From an uncultured Acinetobacter sp. (GTDB taxonomy: Bacteria; Pseudomonadota; Gammaproteobacteria; Pseudomonadales; Moraxellaceae): a stretch of 6,154 nucleotides of DNA. The DNA is taken from the NCBI GenBank assembly GCA_900766635.1, contig CAAFWA010000254.1:1-6154 (forward strand), given 5' to 3'. Under the pieces are notes generated by a model. The model did not search any database. It had not been told where the DNA came from and worked only from the letters and a program-made list of their open reading frames with translations. Of this stretch, positions 1 to 5,749 are shown in pieces (the first letter of the stretch is position 1; each line of letters starts with the position of its first letter). The translations under genes and the position numbers were made by a program.

Positions 1-384
1 CAAAGCCTGCTCACAATTGTAATGACCTGCTTTGGCCTCAATCGTTAAACTGTTTTGCGTTGTATTTAAACGATATGTGCCGTGCATTAAATTACAGCCT
101 GTATGCCCCTCCAAGCGTTGCTGAGCAGCATTGAATTTTAAATACGGAACATGGCGATAACGCTGTGCAGGCTGTGCCTCAATATGTGTGATCTGCCACA
201 TAATGTCTTGTAGTCCATCTGAGCTTTTAATCAGCTTTAAAGGACGTTCTTGGCTTGAATTTGACTGACCTTTTACAGGTGCTGTTGATGATGTATTCTG
301 GCATGCCATTAACGCACCCACCGAACCACATAACACACTGATTTTAAATAGTTTAGCTGAACATTTAAGCACTTTTACTTGCAT
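1..384 (-). CDS. META-domain (HslJ-like) outer-envelope lipoprotein, 3' end missing
   Basis: Reading leftwards from the ATG at 384-382, 128 codons stay open to the window edge, so the C-terminus and stop lie outside. The N-terminus has Lys residues, a hydrophobic stretch (about residues 12-27) and a lipobox L25-M26-A27-C28, predicting lipidation at C28. A low-complexity Ser/Thr/Gln linker follows. From about residue 60 the pattern fits the META fold: W63, then an F/L-rich strand, R90-L91-E92-G93 and the hallmark G96-C97-N98 followed by G102-x-Y104. A second cysteine, C124, could pair with C97. META proteins such as HslJ are small envelope proteins linked to heat shock or novobiocin resistance; their biochemical role is poorly known. 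An SD-like AAGAGA (391-396) sits 6 nt before the ATG, supporting this start. It is transcribed divergently from the desaturase gene. The family call is fairly secure; the function is not. Confidence 0.8.
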   Translation of the reverse strand, partial: MQVKVLKCSAKLFKISVLCGSVGALMACQNTSSTAPVKGQSNSSQERPLKLIKSSDGLQDIMWQITHIEAQPAQRYRHVPYLKFNAAQQRLEGHTGCNLMHGTYRLNTTQNSLTIEAKAGHYNCEQAL

Positions 385-390
385 AACTTT

Positions 391-396
391 TCTCTT
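391..396 (-). promoter_or_regulatory. Ribosome binding site of the META lipoprotein gene
   Basis: On the minus strand this reads AAGAGA, followed by six bases and then the ATG. It fixes the start of the truncated lipoprotein gene, which would otherwise rest only on the signal peptide. Confidence 0.5.
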
Positions 397-463
397 TTAT
401 ACTGTTGTTTTTATTCAAAAAATTGACGCTTATTTTCTGTTACGGTTTCTTGCAATACAATCG

Positions 464-469
464 TATAAT
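464..469 (+). promoter_or_regulatory. Putative -10 box of the desaturase promoter
   Basis: A perfect TATAAT lies in the gap between the divergent lipoprotein and desaturase genes. No good -35 hexamer sits 16-18 bp upstream (the best is a poor TTACGG at 440-445), so the promoter may be weak or activator-assisted. Transcription would start near 476, giving a leader of about 84 nt to the preferred start at 560, or about 27 nt to the upstream ATG at 503. The rest of the gap (385-559) is AT-rich and shows no convincing operator. Confidence 0.5.
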
Positions 470-559
470 AATACTAGAGTCCGCCTATTTGCTCATGCTA
501 ATATGCAAGACATATACACCGATTTAGGTGAGCCGCTGGTCCTAGGAGCGTTGTTGGAG

Positions 560-1723
560 ATGAATCCTCCCCTACCCCAAGCCCCGATTAACTGGGTTGC
601 CGTTTTTGCTTTAGTTTTTTTACCGATTGTTGCTGTTATTGCCATTCCTTTATACGCTATAAATCATGATTTTAGTCTTGCGGCTTGGATCAGTATGTTT
701 GTGCTGTTAGGGGTCAGCAGTTTAGGCATTACCGCAGGTTATCATCGTTTATGGGCGCACCGTGCCTATGAAGCGACCACACCATTAAAAATTATTTTAA
801 TGCTGATGGGAACCTTTGCCGTACAAAACAGTATTTTATATTGGGGTTCAGGTCATCGTACCCATCACCGTCATGTCGATGATGTAGAAAAAGACCCATA
901 CTCAATTAATAATGGTTTTTGGTATGCCCATTTAGGTTGGATGCTACGCGATTATCCTGCGGCAGAACCCAACTATAAAAATGCACCTGATTTACAAAAC
1001 GATAAAATCGTGATGTTTCAGCATAAATACTATATTCCTTTAGTTGTTGTCGTTCATGCTGCAATTTTATTGCCGCTTGGTTGGGCGGTTGGCGATGTAT
1101 GGGGTGTGGTGTTATTGGGTGGTTTAGTGCGCTTAATCTTAAGCCATCATGTGACGTTCTTTATTAATTCATTGTGTCATATGTGGGGTTCACGTCCTTA
1201 TACCGATGAAAACACCGCACGTGATAACTTTTGGCTTGCGATTGCCACATGGGGTGAGGGCTATCATAACTATCACCATATTTTCCAATACGACTACCGT
1301 AATGGGGTGAAATGGTGGCAATATGACCCAACCAAGTGGCTGATTTGGAGCTGTTCTAAATTAGGTTTAGCGAAAAACTTACGTCGTATTCCAAGCTTTA
1401 ATATCAAAAAAGCAGAATTAGCCATGAAGTTTAAATATGCGGAACAAGATTTAGCGGTCTATGGTCATAATATGACCGAAGATATTGCCCAAGCCAAACA
1501 ACGTCTTTCACAAGAATATGATGCATTTAGTCAAACTTTAAATGATTGGACCAAGCTTAAAGAGCAAGAAATCCAACAGAAAAAACATGCCGTTGCGGAA
1601 AAAATCCATCAAATGGATGACAAACTCAAAGCTGAGTTTCATCAGGTGGAGCAGCGTCTTGTACAACACCGTGAGGCGCTCAATCGCCTGATGCGCAGTT
1701 TAAAAAAGAATAGCGCTGCTTAA
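560..1723 (+). CDS. Membrane fatty acid desaturase (acyl-CoA delta-9 type) with coiled-coil tail
   Basis: An integral inner-membrane di-iron enzyme that introduces a double bond into a saturated acyl chain using O2 and electrons from a partner reductase. From the ATG at 560 it has 387 residues. All three histidine boxes are present: H62-x4-H67, H99-x2-H102-H103 and H236-x2-H239-H240. Hydrophobic segments at about 12-33, 40-60, 72-92 and 158-205 fit the four-helix desaturase topology. Residues from about 284 to 383 are highly charged, rich in Gln/Lys/Glu and look like a long coiled coil. An in-frame ATG at 503 would add 19 residues, but it has no SD. The 560 start has TAGGAG at 543-548 (11 nt away), and family members as I recall them begin near this MNPPLPQAPINW segment. 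No reductase or DesT-like regulator is adjacent. It resembles Pseudomonas DesB or the Acinetobacter desaturases; the exact substrate (acyl-CoA versus phospholipid) cannot be told from sequence. Confidence 0.9.
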   Translation: MNPPLPQAPINWVAVFALVFLPIVAVIAIPLYAINHDFSLAAWISMFVLLGVSSLGITAGYHRLWAHRAYEATTPLKIILMLMGTFAVQNSILYWGSGHRTHHRHVDDVEKDPYSINNGFWYAHLGWMLRDYPAAEPNYKNAPDLQNDKIVMFQHKYYIPLVVVVHAAILLPLGWAVGDVWGVVLLGGLVRLILSHHVTFFINSLCHMWGSRPYTDENTARDNFWLAIATWGEGYHNYHHIFQYDYRNGVKWWQYDPTKWLIWSCSKLGLAKNLRRIPSFNIKKAELAMKFKYAEQDLAVYGHNMTEDIAQAKQRLSQEYDAFSQTLNDWTKLKEQEIQQKKHAVAEKIHQMDDKLKAEFHQVEQRLVQHREALNRLMRSLKKNSAA

Positions 1724-1728
1724 ACCAT

Positions 1729-1755
1729 AAAGCCCCGAAATCGGGGCTTTTGTTT
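1729..1755 (+). terminator. Rho-independent terminator after the desaturase gene
   Basis: A 9-bp stem (1729-1737 with 1742-1750) containing four consecutive C-G pairs plus a closing G-C, with loop AAAT, followed by a T-rich run. It begins 5 nt after the desaturase stop codon and separates that gene from selO. Confidence 0.9.
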
Positions 1756-1763
1756 GCTATAGT
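1755..1763 (+). promoter_or_regulatory. Extended -10 promoter of selO
   Basis: TGCTATAGT matches the extended -10 pattern TGnTATAAT with one mismatch. It lies directly behind the desaturase terminator. The expected start near 1770 gives a leader of about 22 nt to the selO ATG. No -35 is obvious because the terminator stem occupies that position; extended -10 promoters can work without one. Confidence 0.5.
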
Positions 1764-1792
1764 GAAGCTCAAAATATTTGAGTTTTTGGTCT

Positions 1793-3238
1793 ATGCAGTT
1801 TCAAGTTCGCTACCCGACGTTAAATCCTAAGCTTTATCATCACCAACAGCCTGTGCCTTTGCATGGCACTAAAGCAGGTCATTTTAATGCCGCTTTGGCC
1901 GAACAACTCAATTGGTCAGCACAAGATAAAAATGATTGGGTCGCCATTTGTAGCGGGCAAAAAACCTTTGCTGAATTTGAACCCTTGGCGATGGTGTATG
2001 CCGGTCATCAATTTGGGCAATGGGCCGGTCAATTGGGTGATGGACGTGGCTTGTTGATTGCTCAAATTCTTGATCGAGATGGCAAAAGCGTAGACTTACA
2101 CTTAAAAGGTGCAGGCTTAACGCCCTATTCACGGATGGGTGATGGACGTGCAGTATTACGCTCCACAATTCGTGAATATTTAGCAGGCCATGCCTTAAAT
2201 GCCTTAGGCATTGCCGCAAGTAATGCGGTTGGATTTACTTCATCCGATCAAGGTGTGCAGCGTGAGACTTTAGAGCGTGGTGCGATGCTCCTAAGAACTT
2301 CAGATTGTCATATTCGTTTAGGACATTTTGAGTGGATCAATCAATATCAACCTGAGCTACTAAGCGAATTTACCCAAAAATGTATCGAATGGCATTATCC
2401 TGAATGTTTGGATGAGGCAGAACCAATTTTAGCCTTTGCCAAAGCGGTGATTGCACGTACTGCCTTGATGATTAGCGGTTGGCAATTGGTAGGCTTTGCA
2501 CATGGAGTGATGAATACCGATAATTTAAATATTACTGGTTCAACGCTCGACTTTGGCCCGTATGGTTTTATGGAACGTTTCCGCCCCAATTGGATCAATA
2601 ACCATTCAGACCATCATGGCCGTTATACTTATCAAAATCAACCGAGTATGGGACATTGGAATTTATGGACATGGCTGAATAATCTTGTGCCACTTTGCCC
2701 TAGCCACTACGACAAAGAACAATGGAAAAATGATTTAGCCGCCTGCTTAGAACACTTTGAGCCATGCTTTTTAGCGCATTACAAAACAGGTCTATGTGAA
2801 AAAATGGGCTTACCTAGTTTCCATAAAGACAGCTTTGATTGTGCGATAGCATTTTTACGAATTTTACAAAGCGAACAACTCGATTACACACAAAGTTTTA
2901 TTCGTCTACAAAACAAAGATTACACGGCACTCATAGATGACTGCCTAGATCGTCGTCAATTTGAAAGTTTCTTAAGCCATTATCAGCAGATTCGTGAACA
3001 TCAAGATACCGAAGCCTTAGATCAGCGCATGAGCCAAGTCAATCCTCATTATATTTTGCGTAATCACATGGCACAAAAAGCCATTGAATTAGCTGAGGGC
3101 AATGATTTTTCTGAGGTGGAACGTTTATTTACCTTGTTAGCTACGCCATTTAGTAAACAACCTGAATTAGAACGTGCTGAAGACTTAGCGCCTTTACCCA
3201 ATGATGTGCCTGAGGTCATGGTCAGCTGTTCATCTTAA
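1793..3238 (+). CDS. selO: SelO/YdiU protein adenylyltransferase (AMPylase)
   Basis: A pseudokinase-fold enzyme that transfers AMP from ATP to protein Ser/Thr/Tyr residues; in E. coli it is linked to redox homeostasis and glutathionylation. At 481 residues it is almost the length of E. coli YdiU (478). Visible family motifs are the YAGHQFGQWAGQLGDGR block (69-85), HLKGAG with K105, REYL (E128), HGVMNTDN (237-244) with D243 and N244, and the metal-binding DFG with D253. These align at a constant -3 offset to E. coli D246, N247 and D256. The C-terminus is the family SCSS, with C479 third from last, encoded TGT and so not selenocysteine. The partner cysteine of E. coli (C272) corresponds here to N269. 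An in-frame TTG at 1778 would add five residues, but ATG 1793 (MQFQVRYP) fits the family start. No strong SD is visible. Monocistronic, convergent with baeR. Confidence 0.96.
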   Translation: MQFQVRYPTLNPKLYHHQQPVPLHGTKAGHFNAALAEQLNWSAQDKNDWVAICSGQKTFAEFEPLAMVYAGHQFGQWAGQLGDGRGLLIAQILDRDGKSVDLHLKGAGLTPYSRMGDGRAVLRSTIREYLAGHALNALGIAASNAVGFTSSDQGVQRETLERGAMLLRTSDCHIRLGHFEWINQYQPELLSEFTQKCIEWHYPECLDEAEPILAFAKAVIARTALMISGWQLVGFAHGVMNTDNLNITGSTLDFGPYGFMERFRPNWINNHSDHHGRYTYQNQPSMGHWNLWTWLNNLVPLCPSHYDKEQWKNDLAACLEHFEPCFLAHYKTGLCEKMGLPSFHKDSFDCAIAFLRILQSEQLDYTQSFIRLQNKDYTALIDDCLDRRQFESFLSHYQQIREHQDTEALDQRMSQVNPHYILRNHMAQKAIELAEGNDFSEVERLFTLLATPFSKQPELERAEDLAPLPNDVPEVMVSCSS

Positions 3239-3262
3239 ATCAAAACTGATACCACAAGCATA

Positions 3263-3294
3263 AAAAAAAGCGAATCTCTCGATTCGCTTTTTTT
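3263..3294. terminator. Bidirectional terminator between selO and baeR
   Basis: A perfect 14-bp inverted repeat (3263-3276 with 3281-3294) around a TCTC loop. The core is AGCGAATC, flanked by an A-run on the left and a T-run on the right, so either strand forms a hairpin followed by U residues. It ends 2 nt from the baeR stop codon and starts 24 nt after the selO stop, and serves both convergent units. Confidence 0.93.
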
Positions 3295-3296
3295 AA

Positions 3297-3983
3297 TTAA
3301 TGTTCAGGATATTCAAAGCGATAGCCAACGCCATAGACTGCTTGAATCCATTCATGACGATTGCCTGTTTCAGCTGCATCAGAAATCTTACGACGTAGAT
3401 TTTTAATATGGCTGTCAATCACGCGATCTGCTACGTCAAAACTATCAGGATTGATATGATCAAGTAGCTGCGCACGTGAATAGACCTGCCCCACATGCTC
3501 TAAAAATAATTCTAATAAACGAAACTCGGTTGGCGTTAAATTCAGCGGCTTTTGTTGATACCAAATGCGTTGTTGGCCTTTTTCCATACGAAATAGGCTA
3601 TTTTGCTCAGGCTCTGCTTTACGCTCTAAACGACGTAATACTGCTTGCACACGAGCCACAAGTTCTTTAGGACTAAATGGTTTACAGACATAATCATCTG
3701 CACCCATATTTAAACCTAAAACACGGTCAATTTCTTCGGTGCGGGCTGTGGTCATAATAATCGGTAAATCAGATTGCTCACGTACCTTACGACAAATGGT
3801 TAAACCATCCATACGTGGCACCATTAAATCTAAAATCAGCAAATGTGGTTTACGTTGTAAAAAGCTGTCATAGGCTTGTTGTCCATCATGAAACATACTG
3901 ACTTCAAAGCCTGCTGCTTCTAAATAGTCACGCACCAATTGCGCTAACTCTACTTCATCTTCTACCAGCATAATATGTTTCAT
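3297..3983 (-). CDS. baeR: OmpR-family response regulator BaeR
   Basis: The DNA-binding partner of BaeS; in Acinetobacter, BaeR is reported to influence AdeABC, AdeIJK and MacAB-TolC efflux genes. It has 228 residues. The receiver domain spans about 1-117, with acidic pocket E8-D9, phosphoacceptor D52 (LDLMVPRMDG), T79, and K101 in the C-K-P-F motif. The winged-helix domain spans about 127-226, with the recognition-helix region DVADRVIDSHIKNLRRKI (183-200) and the C-terminal YGVGYRFE hairpin. The start at 3983 (MKHIMLVEDE) is preferred over an in-frame ATG at 4031. It has AAGGAT (3991-3996) seven nt upstream and starts the receiver fold directly; the longer form would overlap baeS by 43 nt. 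The baeS stop is only 5 nt upstream, so the two are probably translationally coupled. BfmR and AdeR are related regulators, but this sequence reads as BaeR. Confidence 0.93.
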   Translation of the reverse strand: MKHIMLVEDEVELAQLVRDYLEAAGFEVSMFHDGQQAYDSFLQRKPHLLILDLMVPRMDGLTICRKVREQSDLPIIMTTARTEEIDRVLGLNMGADDYVCKPFSPKELVARVQAVLRRLERKAEPEQNSLFRMEKGQQRIWYQQKPLNLTPTEFRLLELFLEHVGQVYSRAQLLDHINPDSFDVADRVIDSHIKNLRRKISDAAETGNRHEWIQAVYGVGYRFEYPEH

Positions 3984-3988
3984 GTTGC

Positions 3989-5620
3989 TTATCCTTGTGT
4001 GTGGGATGTTTTTGGAAAAGTGAGCTTGCAACGCAAACCACCTAAAGGTGAATGTTCAAAGCTTAATTGCCCGCCTAAGGCGTGTGCAATTTGTTTAGAG
4101 AGTGCCAAACCTAAGCCTGTTCCCCCTGTAGCACGGGTACGTGAATCATCAACACGATAAAAACGCTCGCCTAAACGTACCAACTGTGCATCGGTTAAGC
4201 CAAATGGCGTATCGTCCACATACACGGTCCAATCGTGTGCGGTTTCGTGACAATGAATCTGTACTTCACCGCCTGCTTCGGTATACCGTAAACTGTTGCC
4301 AATTAAATTGACCATAATTTGTTTAAAACGATCTACATCTAACTGGAGTTGAATATCGTGGCCTGTAGCCGTGATCTTTAAATTGGCTTGATCAAAACTC
4401 GGTTTAAAGTTTTCAACTTCTTGCTCAATTACCTGCCAAGGATTGACCGAACTCATATAAAAACTGAGCTGCTGTGCATCGGCTTGGGCTAAATCTGCTA
4501 AATCTTGAGTGAGTTTTTTCAAACTACTGACCTGACGCAACATCGCATCTAAATGCTCAGGTGTGGCTTTACGAATGCCATCTTGCATGGCTTCAATTTG
4601 TGCCTGTAATACTGCAAGTGGTGTTTTTAATTCATGAGACGTATCGGCCACCCATTGACGTCTTGAGGTTTCATGTTGATCTAAAATCACCGCCAATTGA
4701 TTAAGTTGTTGCGATAAATCACCCAATTCGTCATTACGATTGACCACCACTTGATGCTGATAATTGCCTTTGGTCAATTCACGCGTTCCTTTGAGCAAAC
4801 GCTGAATTGGGGTTTTAAAGTAAGTGGCTAATAATAAAGCCACGATTAAACTGGCTAAAAACCCTAAGGCATAGACTAAAAATAAATAGCGTTTTTGATT
4901 GCTAAAGAAATTAATACTTAAGGCATCATCTTGTTCAAGTACAGGTTTTAATGCCAAGTAACCCACAACCTGTTGATTGACTAAAATTGGACGCCATGAA
5001 GTTTGGGCAGGCGATGGTTCACCCACAATAAATTGTTTTTTAGCATCATACAGCCCTAAACGTGACCCCAAACCTAAGCGATCAGGCATTGAAATAAACT
5101 GTTTTTTACCCTGATGGTTTTGATGTTGTTCAGTACGAAAACTGCCGATATTTAACGGAAAAGTTAAGCCCTCAAATGGTACATAGGCTGAGGGTAAGTT
5201 CAGCTCAATACGACGTAATTCTTCAGGATCAATCACAGGATTATTGGCATCTTCTTTTAAGCTCGATGCTACATTCATTAAGGTATGTTCTTCAAAATAG
5301 CGTTGCTGCTGTGCAATATCGTACTGACGACGTAACCACCAACGTGACAGGCGATCATAATCGTCTGGCCCTGCTTCACCCTCAATTTGTAAAATTTGGG
5401 CTTGAATGGCATTGCCCCAATCTTGATGCATGGCATATACATCACTTAAGTTGCTCACCAATAAATCAAGCTTTTGCATTTCCACATCGGCCACATATTT
5501 GGCAAAGTTTTTTTGCATGGTCCAATGCAATACGCCAAGGCTCACTGTGGTAATTAACAATGAGGCCAATAAAACAGTTAAAAATAAGCGTAAGGCGATG
5601 GGAACGCGACGAATGTTCAC
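3989..5620 (-). CDS. baeS: Envelope-stress sensor histidine kinase BaeS
   Basis: An inner-membrane kinase that phosphorylates BaeR. Of 543 residues, TM1 is at about 10-33, a periplasmic sensor domain at about 34-243, TM2 at about 244-268 and HAMP at about 269-318. The HisKA helix carries phosphoacceptor H329 in SHELKTPL. The ATPase domain has the N box N438-x3-N442, F box ERFYR (485-489) and G2 box GGTGLGLAL (499-507). The G1 box reads D470-T-P-F-G474 rather than the usual DxGxG. The segment WRPILVNQQVVG (209-220) and the INF before TM2 match E. coli BaeS, supporting orthology, but the protein is about 76 residues longer than E. coli BaeS (467), mostly in the middle of the sensor domain. The start is a GTG at 5620 with GAGAG (5627-5631) six nt upstream; an in-frame stop lies just before, so no earlier start exists. 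First gene of the baeSR operon, divergent from a lipoprotein gene. Confidence 0.93.
   Translation of the reverse strand: MNIRRVPIALRLFLTVLLASLLITTVSLGVLHWTMQKNFAKYVADVEMQKLDLLVSNLSDVYAMHQDWGNAIQAQILQIEGEAGPDDYDRLSRWWLRRQYDIAQQQRYFEEHTLMNVASSLKEDANNPVIDPEELRRIELNLPSAYVPFEGLTFPLNIGSFRTEQHQNHQGKKQFISMPDRLGLGSRLGLYDAKKQFIVGEPSPAQTSWRPILVNQQVVGYLALKPVLEQDDALSINFFSNQKRYLFLVYALGFLASLIVALLLATYFKTPIQRLLKGTRELTKGNYQHQVVVNRNDELGDLSQQLNQLAVILDQHETSRRQWVADTSHELKTPLAVLQAQIEAMQDGIRKATPEHLDAMLRQVSSLKKLTQDLADLAQADAQQLSFYMSSVNPWQVIEQEVENFKPSFDQANLKITATGHDIQLQLDVDRFKQIMVNLIGNSLRYTEAGGEVQIHCHETAHDWTVYVDDTPFGLTDAQLVRLGERFYRVDDSRTRATGGTGLGLALSKQIAHALGGQLSFEHSPLGGLRCKLTFPKTSHTQG
3991..3996 (-). promoter_or_regulatory. 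baeR ribosome binding site inside the baeS 3' end
   Basis: On the minus strand AAGGAT, seven nt before the baeR ATG. It overlaps the last sense codons and stop of baeS, which points to coupled translation and decides the baeR start at 3983. Confidence 0.75.
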
Positions 5621-5649
5621 AGCATGCTCTCAAAAATTGGGGCAAAGTT

Positions 5650-5655
5650 ATTGTA
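5650..5655 (-). promoter_or_regulatory. Putative -10 box of the baeSR promoter
   Basis: TACAAT on the minus strand, a 5/6 match to TATAAT, would start transcription near 5643, about 23 nt before the baeS GTG. No clear -35 is present. The expected -35 to -55 zone falls on the BaeR-box-like repeat at 5677-5698, a layout typical of an activator-dependent, self-regulated promoter. Inference from spacing only. Confidence 0.4.
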
Positions 5656-5676
5656 ACCAACAGCATCACAAAAAAC

Positions 5677-5698
5677 TCTCCATTGTTTCTTCATCTTT
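5677..5698 (+). promoter_or_regulatory. Candidate BaeR binding site (11-bp tandem repeat)
   Basis: Two abutting 11-mers, TCTCCATTGTT (5677-5687) and TCTTCATCTTT (5688-5698), agree at 8 of 11 positions. The first matches the core of the E. coli BaeR box as I remember it (TTTTTCTCCATDATTGGC) at 10 of 11 positions across TCTCCATDATT. The outer positions of the box do not match. An 11-bp period is typical of OmpR/PhoB-type regulators. It lies between the divergent baeS and lipoprotein genes, so it could serve either. Confidence 0.45.
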
Positions 5699-5702
5699 AT
5701 TA

Positions 5703-5708
5703 TTTAAT
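5703..5708 (+). promoter_or_regulatory. Putative -10 box of the right-edge lipoprotein gene
   Basis: TTTAAT is a 5/6 match to TATAAT. The start would be near 5715, giving a leader of about 35 nt. The -35 position (about 5680-5685) lies inside the candidate BaeR site and has no TTGACA-like hexamer; TTGTTT at 5683-5688 is only 14 bp away. AT-rich DNA makes this a tentative call. Confidence 0.3.
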
Positions 5709-5709
5709 C

Positions 5710-5725
5710 TTTATCTCAAGATAAA
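5710..5725. repeat. Perfect inverted repeat upstream of the lipoprotein gene
   Basis: TTTATCT (5710-5716) and AGATAAA (5719-5725) are exact reverse complements around a 2-bp centre. The centre is too short for a good RNA loop and no T-run follows, so a protein-binding operator is more likely than a terminator. It overlaps the expected transcription start and lies 24 nt before the lipoprotein ATG. Confidence 0.5.
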
Positions 5726-5736
5726 ACTGTATTTTT

Positions 5737-5742
5737 AGGGGA
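5737..5742 (+). promoter_or_regulatory. Ribosome binding site of the right-edge lipoprotein
   Basis: AGGGGA, a strong Shine-Dalgarno sequence seven nt before the ATG at 5750. Together with the signal peptide it fixes this start and argues for efficient translation. Confidence 0.75.
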
Positions 5743-5749
5743 AATCAGC

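Noticed and set aside
455..466. Short inverted repeat ATAC-AATC-GTAT overlapping the desaturase -10 box
   Set aside because: Only 4-bp arms in AT-rich DNA; too weak to call an operator.
1778..1792. TTG start for selO adding five residues
   Set aside because: The ATG at 1793 matches the usual family N-terminus; the TTG has no SD and lies close to the expected transcription start.
1908..2219. Minus-strand open frame of 103 codons opposite selO
   Set aside because: It lies wholly inside the conserved SelO coding sequence, has no SD and its product has no recognisable domain; a shadow frame.
3227..3238. Possible selenocysteine codon at the SelO C-terminus
   Set aside because: The third-last codon is TGT (Cys), followed by two Ser codons and TAA; no TGA or SECIS element is involved.
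3984..4031. 16-residue N-terminal extension of BaeR from an ATG at 4031
   Set aside because: It would overlap baeS by 43 nt and precede a complete receiver domain; the ATG at 3983 has a well-spaced AAGGAT.
5617..5625. Two-codon ORF (ATG CTG TGA) overlapping the baeS GTG start
   Set aside because: Its ATG is only 1 nt from the GAGAG ribosome site, too close to be used; most likely chance.
5176..5738. Plus-strand open frames opposite the start of baeS (5176-5553 and 5430-5738)
   Set aside because: Their translations are compositionally odd, with no domain or ribosome site, while the opposite strand encodes a clear BaeS.
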